NCBI GenBank assembly: GCA_035641235.1
Contig: DASQUP010000097.1
Location: 1 to 14,851 of the forward strand
DNA from: DASQUP01 sp035641235
Lineage (GTDB): Bacteria > Actinomycetota > CADDZG01 > WHSQ01
Length of the DNA stretch: 14,851 bases
Direction of reading: 5' to 3'
Shown here: positions 1 through 6,889 of the stretch, piece after piece
Layout: the number at the start of each line of letters is the position of its first letter
Position numbering within the stretch: the stretch's first letter is position 1
The notes under the pieces: generated by a model
What the model was told of the DNA's origin: nothing
Databases searched by the model: none
The model's input: only the letters and a program-made list of their open reading frames with translations
Position numbers and translations under genes: made by a program

Positions 1-541
1 TCCCGCATCCGCACACCGGCCCGTCCGGCAGCACCGTCTGGTGTCCGATCTCACCCGCTCGGCCCCACGCGCCGAGGTGAAGCCGGCCGTCGACGAGGAT
101 TCCACCCCCGACGCCGGTGCCGAGGGTCATCCCGATCAACGTCCCGCACCCGCGACCGGCCCCCATTCGACCTTCTGCAAGGGTGAACGCTCGTGCGTCG
201 TTGACGAGGCCGACCGGCGCGCCGAGCCCCGCGCTGACGGAGCTGCGAAGCGGAACCCCGTCCCACGGTCCCGGCAGATTTGGCAGCATCACTGCCACGC
301 CGTCATCACGATCGAAGAGTCCCGGGATTCCGAGACCTACTCTCACAGCAGGTCCGTGTTCAACGAGAGCGTCGCGACCCAGTTCCACCAGCCTCCCCAC
401 GACGGCCGCGGGGCCGCGCTCGGCGTGAGTCGGAGCCGTGGACGATGCGACGACCAGATAGTGGTCATCCTCCGCTTCCAGCACGACCGTCTTGATGTTC
501 GTGCCGCCGAGGTCCAAACCGAGGAACCGTTGGGCGCTCAT
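1..541 (-). CDS. ROK-family sugar kinase, partial (C-terminus beyond left edge)
   Basis: The ATG at 541-539 opens a frame that stays open to base 1, giving 180 codons of an enzyme usually 300-320 aa long. It would phosphorylate a hexose or amino sugar with ATP in the cytoplasm. Visible motifs are the N-terminal phosphate loop LGLDLGGTNIK (residues 7-17), GLGIPG (69-74), the catalytic Asp in VNDA (Asp115), and the second glycine-rich loop GMTLGTGVGGG (137-147). The ROK zinc motif begins with EIGH (His167) and CGCG (Cys177, Cys179), cut by the window edge. The start overlaps the stop of the upstream GntR gene in an ATGA, so translation is probably coupled. Relatives include glucokinase, N-acetylglucosamine kinase and ManNAc kinase. 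The specificity cannot be decided from this part. A ROK repressor is excluded because there is no N-terminal helix-turn-helix. Confidence 0.93.
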   Translation of the reverse strand, partial: MSAQRFLGLDLGGTNIKTVVLEAEDDHYLVVASSTAPTHAERGPAAVVGRLVELGRDALVEHGPAVRVGLGIPGLFDRDDGVAVMLPNLPGPWDGVPLRSSVSAGLGAPVGLVNDARAFTLAEGRMGAGRGCGTLIGMTLGTGVGGGILVDGRLHLGAWGRAGEIGHQTVLPDGPVCGCG

Positions 542-1266
542 TGCAGCAAGTCCTGTTCGTCTCGGTGAAGGATCACCTCGAACACGTATCTATTTGCCGC
601 GTATCGAGTCTCGGTATGCTCGAGCGGTTTTCCGTCCTGGTCCGTGATCACCCTGCGCTCGCAGAGCAGCGCGTCGCCCGTTGGAAGTTTGAGCAAAATC
701 CTTTCATCCGCCGCTGCGGGGCGCGCCGCTACCTGTGCGTGCGCCCTTGTGGGGATCCGGCCGATTCCTTCCATTGCATCGTGGAGAGAAGTTTGCTCGA
801 GATCCTCTTCCAACACAGGGGCGAGTTCCGGTACGAGCACCGCCCGTTCGATTGCCATGGGCGTGTCGTCGGCGAGCCGAAGGCGTTCCAGCACCACAAC
901 GTTGTCCCCCTCGTTGAGATCGAGGGCCTTTACGTCTTCTGCCGAGGGCGTGGCGACCTCGGAGCGCAAGACACGCGATGTGGCACGCCGACCTCGCCGG
1001 CGCATGTTCTCGGTGAAAGAAAGGGGAGAGCCCAGCAGGCGCTGCACGGGGCGCGCAGCAACGAAAGTTCCCTGCCCCCGTCGGCGATACAAGAGGCCTT
1101 CGCTGAGCAGCAAGCCCACGGCCTGGCGCGCAGTCATGCGGCTGACGCCGAAGCGCTCGCACAGTTCGGCATCGGAGGGGAGCCGGTCACCGGGCGATCC
1201 GGACGAGACGAGGGTGCGCAGGTACTGCGCGATCTGGACATATCGAGTTTCGGTCCCTGAAGTCAC
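538..1266 (-). CDS. GntR-family transcriptional regulator with UTRA domain (HutC/DasR-like)
   Basis: This 242-aa protein has the normal length for the HutC/FarR subfamily. An N-terminal winged helix (residues about 8-70) contains GDRLPSDAELCERFGVSR and ends in the wing RRRGQGTFVA. A UTRA effector domain (about 80-235) carries ERLRLADDTPMAIER and, near its end, TRYAANRYVFEV. Family knowledge: UTRA domains bind small metabolites, often phosphorylated sugars, which release the repressor from DNA. The start is GTG at 1266; the Shine-Dalgarno is weak (AAGGCGG upstream on this strand) and no better start lies nearby. It is transcribed divergently from the transport operon and overlaps the kinase gene downstream by 4 bp. 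Palindromes at 1314-1331 and 12572-12588 resemble the TCTAGA-centred sites bound by DasR-type members, so it probably controls itself, the operon and the distant oxidoreductase. The effector is unknown. Confidence 0.94.
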   Translation of the reverse strand: MTSGTETRYVQIAQYLRTLVSSGSPGDRLPSDAELCERFGVSRMTARQAVGLLLSEGLLYRRRGQGTFVAARPVQRLLGSPLSFTENMRRRGRRATSRVLRSEVATPSAEDVKALDLNEGDNVVVLERLRLADDTPMAIERAVLVPELAPVLEEDLEQTSLHDAMEGIGRIPTRAHAQVAARPAAADERILLKLPTGDALLCERRVITDQDGKPLEHTETRYAANRYVFEVILHRDEQDLLQ

Positions 1267-1281
1267 CGGCTCACGTCCGCC

Positions 1282-1311
1282 TTGACCCTGCGATCTTGTC
1301 GTCGCTAGGAT
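1282..1311 (+). promoter_or_regulatory. predicted sigma70-like promoter of the transport/catabolic operon
   Basis: TTGACC (1282-1287) and TAGGAT (1306-1311) are separated by 18 bp and match the -35 and -10 consensus at 5 of 6 and 4 of 6 positions. Transcription would begin at about 1318, the first base of the palindromic operator core. A regulator bound there would block initiation or early elongation. This is a prediction from spacing and similarity only. A weaker divergent promoter for the regulator may use GTGACA (1335-1330 on the minus strand), which would place the palindrome in its spacer. Confidence 0.5.
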
Positions 1312-1313
1312 GC

Positions 1314-1331
1314 CAATTGTCTAGACATTTG
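1314..1331. promoter_or_regulatory. GntR operator, copy 1 (TGTCTAGACA palindrome)
   Basis: The core TGTCTAGACA at 1318-1327 is a perfect 10-bp palindrome. It extends to an 18-bp dyad, CAATTGTCTAGACATTTG, with one mismatched pair. It lies between the divergent regulator gene and the SIS gene, at the predicted transcription start of the latter. DasR-type GntR regulators of actinobacteria bind sites centred on TCTAGA (TGGTCTAGACCA), so the site fits the neighbouring GntR/UTRA protein. A near copy lies at 12572-12588. Confidence 0.72.
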
Positions 1332-1402
1332 TCACGCGCGACTTGGGGGCAGACATCCAACAAACGGGGGCACCGGCAGGGGGGTCGGGAGTGAGGCTTG
1401 GC

Positions 1403-2185
1403 ATGTGGATTGCCGAGGCCCATCGCATTCTCGATCGGATCGAAAAGACTCAGATGGATTCGATCGCTGCGGCCGTGCAGTTGTGCACCGAGGCCATTTC
1501 GGCGGGAGGTCTGGCTCATCTTTTTGGCACCGGCCACTCCCGGGTTCCCCTCGAGGAGATGTTTCCTCGCTATGGGTCCTTCCCCGGCTTCCATCCGATC
1601 GCCGAGCTCTCCATGACCTTTCATACCGAGGTGGTGGGTGCCAACGGTCAACGCCAGGCGATGTTCATCGAACGCGTAGAGGGCCTGGCGGAGAAAATCC
1701 TGTCGAACTTCGAGTTCGGTCCATCGGATGTGATGATCGTCTTCAGCGCGGGAGGTCTATCGAGCGTTCCCGTCGAGATCGCAATGGGGTCACGTTCCCG
1801 AGGGCTCCCAGTTGTCGCGGTCACATCCGTCGCACAGTCGAACGCCGGAAAGCCCGCCCATTCATCCGGGACGAGACTGCTCGATCATGCCAATGTGGTG
1901 ATCGACCTGTGCACGCCGGTTGGCGACGCATTGGTCCGGCTCGAGGGTCTCGACACCCCCGTCGGTCCGGGATCCACCGTCGCGTACGCAGCGATCGTCA
2001 ACGAGATCAAGGTTCAGACGGCAGCGCTCTTGAACGAGCGTGATTGTCTGCCTGCCGTGATCAGCAGTCCTTCCATCGTTGGGCGCGAGCGCGCTGAAGC
2101 GCTGTTCGACGCGGCATACAGTGATCACGCGACGAGATACGCGCGCATACTGGCGGGGTCCAGTGCGATCGAGTCTTCCAAGTAG
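1403..2185 (+). CDS. SIS-domain sugar-phosphate-binding protein (UPF0309-like)
   Basis: With the ATG at 1403 the product has 260 aa. A single SIS fold is indicated by the glycine-rich turn FGTGHSRVP (residues 41-49), the SAGGLSSVPVE segment (115-125) and GPGSTVAY (188-195). SIS domains bind phosphosugars, and family members are isomerases, etherases or sensors. The closest group I recognise is the UPF0309-like single-SIS family, whose members often sit beside amino-sugar genes and GntR regulators and have no settled reaction. The start is uncertain. ATG 1403 has GGAG/GAGG about 6-10 bases upstream; GTG 1391 and TTG 1343 are in frame further up. TTG 1343 is less likely because it lies only 12 bases after the operator. 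It is the first gene of the operon, 31 bases before the binding protein. It probably isomerises or deaminates a sugar phosphate made by the ROK kinase; this is inference. Confidence 0.85.
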   Translation: MWIAEAHRILDRIEKTQMDSIAAAVQLCTEAISAGGLAHLFGTGHSRVPLEEMFPRYGSFPGFHPIAELSMTFHTEVVGANGQRQAMFIERVEGLAEKILSNFEFGPSDVMIVFSAGGLSSVPVEIAMGSRSRGLPVVAVTSVAQSNAGKPAHSSGTRLLDHANVVIDLCTPVGDALVRLEGLDTPVGPGSTVAYAAIVNEIKVQTAALLNERDCLPAVISSPSIVGRERAEALFDAAYSDHATRYARILAGSSAIESSK

Positions 2186-2216
2186 CAGGCTGGAGCAAGG
2201 AGGAAAGGGGTAGCGA

Positions 2217-3290
2217 ATGGAGATACGCAGATCCACCCGCTGGATCGCTGTTTTCGCCATCGTCGGACTCATAGCGGCGGCGTGTGGCGACGACGATGAC
2301 GGCGGCGACGCAGGTGGCAATGGGGGCGGGGACGAGACTTTCACGATTGGCGTGAGCAACACCCTGGTAGGCAACCAGTGGCGTGAGCAAATGGTTTGTG
2401 CCATCAAGGCACAGGCTCTTGTGAGCGGCGTCGTAGACGAGGTCGTTCTGCAGAACAGGGACACGGACGCGACCGGCCAGATCTCCGACATCGAGACGCT
2501 CATCTCGCAAGGTGTCGATGCGATCATCGTCAACCCACACGATCGGACTGCGCTCGACGACGTGATCAAGGCGGCCGACGAACAGGGCATCATCGTGGTC
2601 TCCGTGGACCAGGCGGTGACGGCACCGGAGGCATTCAACGTCGCCAACGACCAGGTCGCGTACGGAGAACTCGGCGCGCGGTGGCTCTTTGAGCATCTCG
2701 GGGGCGAGGGCAACGTCGCTTACATGCGCGGCTTCGACGGCCACCCGGCCGACACAGACCGTGACACGGGATTCCAGGCAGCTCTGGAGGAGTTCCCCGG
2801 CATCAATATCGTGAGTGAAGTGCACACCGGATGGGATCCCTCGACCGGTGCACAGCAGGCCCTTGAGATCATCACATCGGAGGATGTCGACGGCATCTGG
2901 ACGTCGGGCATCGACTATCCGGTCGTTGAGCAGTTCGCCAACGCGGACGAGCCGTTTGTGCCCATTGTCGGTGCCGACAACAACGGCTTCATCGAGCAGC
3001 TCATCGAACTGAAGGACGAGGGACTCGAGGGGGCCATCGTCACAAACCCACCGCCCGTGGGCGGAGTGGCCACGGCGATTGCAGTCGATCTGTTGACCGG
3101 TGCCGAGGAGCACCCCAAGGACACGTTCCTGACACCAGAGGTCTTCGACAACGTCAACGACATGAACCAACTCGAGGAGTTGTTGCTGCCCGATCTCCCC
3201 CAGGGATTCGTATCCACCATGGAGATCGAGCCGTGGACGACCTACACCTCGGAGGACGTTCTCGATTGCAAGGGTCCGGGCGAGGCCTGA
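2217..3290 (+). CDS. sugar ABC transporter substrate-binding lipoprotein (Peripla_BP_4 type)
   Basis: This 357-aa exported protein binds the imported substrate outside the membrane. The N-terminus has basic residues, a hydrophobic stretch (W9-L18) and a lipobox-like IAAAC with Cys23 as the lipidated residue. An Asp/Gly-rich linker (24-40) follows, then the mature domain from TFTIGVSNT. The segment GVDAIIVNPHDRTALDDVI and the later GIWTSG and VGADNNGF segments are typical of the ribose/galactose-binding class with two Rossmann-like lobes. AAGGAGG (2197-2203) and AAAGGGG (2204-2210) precede the ATG. It sits directly before its ATPase and permeases. A strong hairpin at 3306-3340 follows the stop and may raise the level of this product over the rest of the transporter. 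The ligand is unknown; the pentose/hexose/polyol class is most likely. Confidence 0.94.
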   Translation: MEIRRSTRWIAVFAIVGLIAAACGDDDDGGDAGGNGGGDETFTIGVSNTLVGNQWREQMVCAIKAQALVSGVVDEVVLQNRDTDATGQISDIETLISQGVDAIIVNPHDRTALDDVIKAADEQGIIVVSVDQAVTAPEAFNVANDQVAYGELGARWLFEHLGGEGNVAYMRGFDGHPADTDRDTGFQAALEEFPGINIVSEVHTGWDPSTGAQQALEIITSEDVDGIWTSGIDYPVVEQFANADEPFVPIVGADNNGFIEQLIELKDEGLEGAIVTNPPPVGGVATAIAVDLLTGAEEHPKDTFLTPEVFDNVNDMNQLEELLLPDLPQGFVSTMEIEPWTTYTSEDVLDCKGPGEA

Positions 3291-3305
3291 TACCCACCGG
3301 CCATT

Positions 3306-3340
3306 GTGAGGGCCGGGCCGATTCCGGGCCCGGCCCTCAC
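3306..3340 (+). terminator. GC-rich hairpin after the binding-protein gene (attenuator or RNA-stabilising stem)
   Basis: GTGAGGGCCGGGCC (3306-3319) pairs perfectly with GGCCCGGCCCTCAC (3327-3340) around a 7-base loop, GATTCCG. No T-run follows and the next gene starts 17 bases later, so full termination is unlikely. In transport operons such intergenic stems often give partial read-through or protect the upstream mRNA from 3' exonucleases, favouring the binding protein. The function here is inferred from position. Confidence 0.7.
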
Positions 3341-3357
3341 ACCGAGGCGGAGTCCAA

Positions 3358-4869
3358 ATGACCGAGGCACAACCTCTGCTCGCTGTTCGTAGCGTGGCTA
3401 AGAGCTACGGGAGTGTTGTTGCGCTGCGCTCCGTTGACCTAACCGTGCAGCCCGGCGAGATCCATGCGCTTTTGGGGGCAAATGGAGCCGGGAAGAGCAC
3501 CCTGGTCAAGATCCTGGCGGGGGTGGTTCAAGCCGATGGCGGCGATGTCTACATTGAGGATCGGCGGATCTCGGCGCGCACACCGTTGGATGCCATGAGA
3601 GCCGGGTTGGCTACCGTTTTCCAGGATCCCGCGCTCATCCCTGACATCACCCTCGGTGAGAACTTTCGCCTCACGGGTGTGGCGGCTTCTCAGGTGCATG
3701 GATGGCTTGAGCGAATGGACCTTGGGAACCTAAAGTTCGACTCGCTCGTTCGAGAGCTTCCGCTCCCGGTCCTTCGTCTCGTTGATCTCGCGCGAGCGCT
3801 TGCCCACCAGCCTCGACTTTTGATGCTGGATGAGATCACGGCTGCGCTGCCGGCCGATCAGGCCGAGCATGTATTCGCGTTGATGGCCGAGTGGAGAGAT
3901 CGGGGCAACTCGGTTCTGTTCATCACGCATCGCCTGAGCGAAGTGCTCCGCACATGTGATCGAGCGACGATCCTCAGAGACGGGGACGACGTGGCGGCTC
4001 TCGTCCCGGGAGAGGGGGGTGAGGCGCGGTTGGTCGAGGCGATGCTCGGTGAGGTCGCGGCCGCGGTAGCCGAATCCCTCGAAAAGACTCCATCGGGGGT
4101 GGCGGAATCCCTCGAGCCTGCGCCGCCAAGTACAGACGCGCCCGTTGTTCTCGAGGCCCGTTCGTTGACATCGGTTCATCACCTGAAGGGGCTGTCTCTG
4201 CAGCTCCGTGCCGGCGAGATCCTCGGTCTCGTTGCTCTCGAAGGTCAGGGGCAGGAGCGCCTGTTCGATGTCCTGGCCGGCAATCGGTCCTTCGATGGCG
4301 GCGAGCTGATGGTAAAGGGCGCGTCCGTGAGACCAAGGTCACCCTACGACCTCATCCGGCAGGGAGTCGTCCTCATTCCGTCTGATCGTGTTCAGGCGCT
4401 GCTTCCGCAGAGGTCCGTGCGCGAGAACCTCGCCTCGGCGTTGTACAACCGAGTCGGACGATGGTTCTCACTCGTGGGCGACGAAGAGGACCGCGTACAG
4501 AAGGCCATAGATCGCCTCGCTATCGATACTCGTGCAGGGCGCCAGGCCCGACGCCTGTCGGGCGGCAACCAGCAGAAAGTCGTTGTCGGCCGCTGGCTCG
4601 CCGCCGGTTTCCTGACGCTGCTGTGTTTCGACCCGACGCGGGGGATCGATATCCGGACCAAGGAGCAGATTTACGAGCTGCTCCGGGAGCTGGCTGTCTC
4701 GGGAGCAGCGGTCCTCTATTACACGAGTGAGCTGCCGGAGATCCCCCTCATCTGCGATCGGGTACTAGTGATGTACGACGGCGCAATCGTGCACGAGCAC
4801 GATGCTGCGTCCGCGGATGAGGCAACGTTGCTCAGCGCCGCTCATGGCCTGGACGAGGCCACGGCATGA
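3358..4869 (+). CDS. sugar ABC transporter ATPase with two fused nucleotide-binding domains (RbsA/MglA/XylG class)
   Basis: This 503-aa protein has two ABC domains, the normal length for the CUT2 class, and would power sugar import. Domain 1 (about 8-235) has Walker A GANGAGKST (40-48), Q-loop VFQD (87-90), Walker B LLMLDE (154-159) and H-loop THR (190-192). Its signature region reads ELPLPVLRLVDLARAL, without a recognisable LSGGQ. Domain 2 (about 265-495) has LSGGNQQK (400-407). Its Walker A is replaced by EGQGQERL (295-302) and its Walker B reads LLCFDPTRGID (421-431), with Phe where the Asp is expected and Asp for the catalytic Glu. A degenerate second Walker A is common in this class. The linker holds a short repeat, VAESLE at 237 and 248. 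The stop overlaps the first permease start (ATGA at 4866). Confidence 0.94.
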   Translation: MTEAQPLLAVRSVAKSYGSVVALRSVDLTVQPGEIHALLGANGAGKSTLVKILAGVVQADGGDVYIEDRRISARTPLDAMRAGLATVFQDPALIPDITLGENFRLTGVAASQVHGWLERMDLGNLKFDSLVRELPLPVLRLVDLARALAHQPRLLMLDEITAALPADQAEHVFALMAEWRDRGNSVLFITHRLSEVLRTCDRATILRDGDDVAALVPGEGGEARLVEAMLGEVAAAVAESLEKTPSGVAESLEPAPPSTDAPVVLEARSLTSVHHLKGLSLQLRAGEILGLVALEGQGQERLFDVLAGNRSFDGGELMVKGASVRPRSPYDLIRQGVVLIPSDRVQALLPQRSVRENLASALYNRVGRWFSLVGDEEDRVQKAIDRLAIDTRAGRQARRLSGGNQQKVVVGRWLAAGFLTLLCFDPTRGIDIRTKEQIYELLRELAVSGAAVLYYTSELPEIPLICDRVLVMYDGAIVHEHDAASADEATLLSAAHGLDEATA

Positions 4870-5882
4870 CCTCGACGACGGGCGACCTGATTCGTGGCCG
4901 GGGGAACGCGGGGTTGATGAGGTGGCTGCGGCAGAACGGGTGGACGGCCGGCGTGTGGCTGCTCCTTCTTGTCCTCGTCGTTTGGTACGCGTCGCTCATA
5001 CCGGTCTTCGGTGAGTTCCAGATCGCATCGATCGTCAAGAACAGCCTGCCCACGACCTATCTCGCGGTGTCGCAAGCAGTGGTCATCATCTCCGGAGGGC
5101 TCGATCTGGGGGTGGGAGCGATGATGGTGCTCGCCAACTCGATCTCGGCGCTCTATATGGAGGGCCAGGGATTGGGGATAACGCTTCTCATCGCGGCAGC
5201 GGTTGTTGCGGGAGCCGCAGCACTCAATGCCATCGTCGGCTGGGTCATCGTTACTTCCCGTGTCCCCGACATCATCGTCACCTTGGCAACGCTCTTTATC
5301 TTCTCCGGCATCGCGGTGATGGTTTTGCCGTCTCCGGGCGGCGGCACGAGCGACGGCTTCCGGTGGCTGTTCACGGGCTCGACGTCGGGGATCAGTGCCA
5401 ACTACTGGCCATCGGTGATCGCGCTTGGAGTTCCCGTTGCCATCCTCGCTCTTTGGCTACGGCGCACGCGGGGTGGCCTCTCGCTATATGCCGTGGGAAG
5501 CGACCACAATGCTGCGTTCCTCTCCGGGGTGAACACGGGAAGGGCAAAGATAATGGCCTACGCTGTCGGCGGTGCCTTCGCCGCTCTTGCGGGACTTGCG
5601 ATCACAGCCATCACCGCCAATGGGGACTCGCGTTTCGTGAACGCTTCCAATGGGACCTTGAACAGCGTCGCAGCAGTGGTTCTCGGTGGGATTGCCTTGA
5701 CGGGGGGAGTCGGCTCGGTGATCGGAGCGGTCGCGGCAGGAATCATTCTCTTCATCCTCAACCCGATTCTCTCGACCGTGGGCATCAACCCCAACACCTC
5801 TCAGGTGATCCGGGGCGCTTTGATCATCGCAGTGATGATGGTCGCAGGATTGCTCGAGCTGCGCCGGCGGAGGGCAGAATGA
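4866..5882 (+). CDS. sugar ABC transporter permease 1 (BPD_transp_2 family)
   Basis: This 338-aa, strongly hydrophobic protein has a first membrane helix at about 28-46 and some eight to ten helices in all. SGGLDLGVGAM (76-86) corresponds to the family's conserved SGGIDLSVG motif after the second helix. Other typical segments are VPDIIVTLATLFIFSG, the cytoplasmic GRAKIMAYAVGG with its following helix, and VVLGGIALTGGVGSVIGAV near the C-terminus. It forms the membrane channel with the next gene product and is driven by the upstream ATPase. The ATG overlaps the ATPase stop in ATGA, and its own stop overlaps the next start in the same way, implying coupled translation of the three subunits. Confidence 0.94.
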   Translation: MTSTTGDLIRGRGNAGLMRWLRQNGWTAGVWLLLLVLVVWYASLIPVFGEFQIASIVKNSLPTTYLAVSQAVVIISGGLDLGVGAMMVLANSISALYMEGQGLGITLLIAAAVVAGAAALNAIVGWVIVTSRVPDIIVTLATLFIFSGIAVMVLPSPGGGTSDGFRWLFTGSTSGISANYWPSVIALGVPVAILALWLRRTRGGLSLYAVGSDHNAAFLSGVNTGRAKIMAYAVGGAFAALAGLAITAITANGDSRFVNASNGTLNSVAAVVLGGIALTGGVGSVIGAVAAGIILFILNPILSTVGINPNTSQVIRGALIIAVMMVAGLLELRRRRAE

Positions 5883-6880
5883 GCACCGAGACCAAGTCCC
5901 CGGATCATCTTGCTGCCGACCAGGCGCCGGCCCGGACGTGGGCGAGCTATCTGTCGAATCATCCGTTGATCGTGCTTGGGGGCGTGCTCGTCATCCTCGT
6001 TCTGGTAACCACAGCGGTTAAACCCAGCTATCTCAGCCTCCAGGGACTGCGCAACACGCTCCTTCTCGCAGCACCCCTCGGGATTCTGGCCGCCGGGCAA
6101 ACCGTGCTGATGCTGACGCGCGGCATCGACCTTTCGGCCGCCATGATTGCGACCGCTGCTGCATACGTGGCCGGAAATCAGTCTCCAAACGGAGCTGCGA
6201 TCGCCATCGCTCTGGGCCTCGTCGTGGGTATTGCTGCGGGAGCGGCGAATGGGGTGGGTGTGGGTGTGTTCCGAGTGAATCCACTGATCATGACCCTGGC
6301 GATGGCCGGCATCCTGTTGGGATTGTTCACTCAATGGGCCGCAACGATCCTTCAGGGCTCCACGAATGTGGCGCCGTTCATCCGAACCATTGGAGCGGGG
6401 TCTTTTCTCAACCACCGCATTCCCTGGAATGTGTTCATTTGGGCGGCCGTTGCGTTCATTGTTATTGGAGGGCTCCGCAGATCGGGCCTGGGTCGGATGA
6501 TCTATGCCGTTGGTGACAATCCCACGGCAGCACGCTTGGCCGGGGTTCGAAGCTGGCAAGTCCTGCTGGCGGCATACGTCATCAGTGGCTTCTTTGCTGC
6601 TCTGGCCGGCATTCTGATCGCAGGACAGTCGGGCACTGTCGATCTGCGACTGGCTCAGAACTTCCTGCTGCCCTCGGTGGCGGCCGCAGTGATCGGCGGC
6701 ACGTCGATATTCGGAGGTGTCGGGACCTATTCGGGCACGATCTTCGGAGCCCTCATCTTGAGTGTCCTCAATTCCATGTTGACGTTCCTGGATGCAAGAC
6801 AAGCGGTGAAGCAGGTCGTGTACGGAATGATCGTTCTCGGGCTCGCCTGGCTCTATGCCGCAGCAACGCGAGCGGAGTGA
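5879..6880 (+). CDS. sugar ABC transporter permease 2 (BPD_transp_2 family)
   Basis: The product has 333 aa from the ATG at 5879. The same frame is open far upstream, to 5363, but that part overlaps permease 1 and reads as non-membrane, Arg/Gly-rich sequence, so the start overlapping the permease 1 stop (ATGA) is chosen. A hydrophilic tail of about 27 residues precedes the first helix. The family motif appears as TRGIDLSAAM (80-89), and VNPLIMTLAMAGILLG (133-148) and GGTSIFGGVGTYSG are also typical. Having two different permeases rather than a homodimer is common in actinobacterial and rhizobial members of this transporter class. The next gene starts 9 bases after the stop. Confidence 0.94.
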   Translation: MSTETKSPDHLAADQAPARTWASYLSNHPLIVLGGVLVILVLVTTAVKPSYLSLQGLRNTLLLAAPLGILAAGQTVLMLTRGIDLSAAMIATAAAYVAGNQSPNGAAIAIALGLVVGIAAGAANGVGVGVFRVNPLIMTLAMAGILLGLFTQWAATILQGSTNVAPFIRTIGAGSFLNHRIPWNVFIWAAVAFIVIGGLRRSGLGRMIYAVGDNPTAARLAGVRSWQVLLAAYVISGFFAALAGILIAGQSGTVDLRLAQNFLLPSVAAAVIGGTSIFGGVGTYSGTIFGALILSVLNSMLTFLDARQAVKQVVYGMIVLGLAWLYAAATRAE

Positions 6881-6889
6881 GGAGGGATA

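Noticed and set aside
541..1260. Plus-strand open frame (239 codons) opposite the GntR gene
   Set aside because: It mirrors the regulator, whose winged helix and UTRA domain are clear, and shows no domain of its own.
1403..2185. SIS protein as MurQ (N-acetylmuramic acid 6-phosphate etherase)
   Set aside because: MurQ is longer with a different glycine-rich motif, and the motifs here resemble the UPF0309-like group.
2061..3170. Long minus-strand open frame (369 codons) opposite the binding-protein gene
   Set aside because: It lies antisense to a gene with clear lipoprotein and Peripla_BP features, its translation shows no family motif, and such frames are common opposite high-GC genes.
5363..5878. 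Upstream extension of the permease 2 frame
   Set aside because: It overlaps permease 1, reads as hydrophilic sequence unlike a permease, and a well-placed ATG overlaps the permease 1 stop at 5879.
5801..6802. Minus-strand open frame (333 codons) opposite permease 2
   Set aside because: The translation is rich in Arg, Gln and Asp without motifs, while the plus strand encodes an unmistakable permease.
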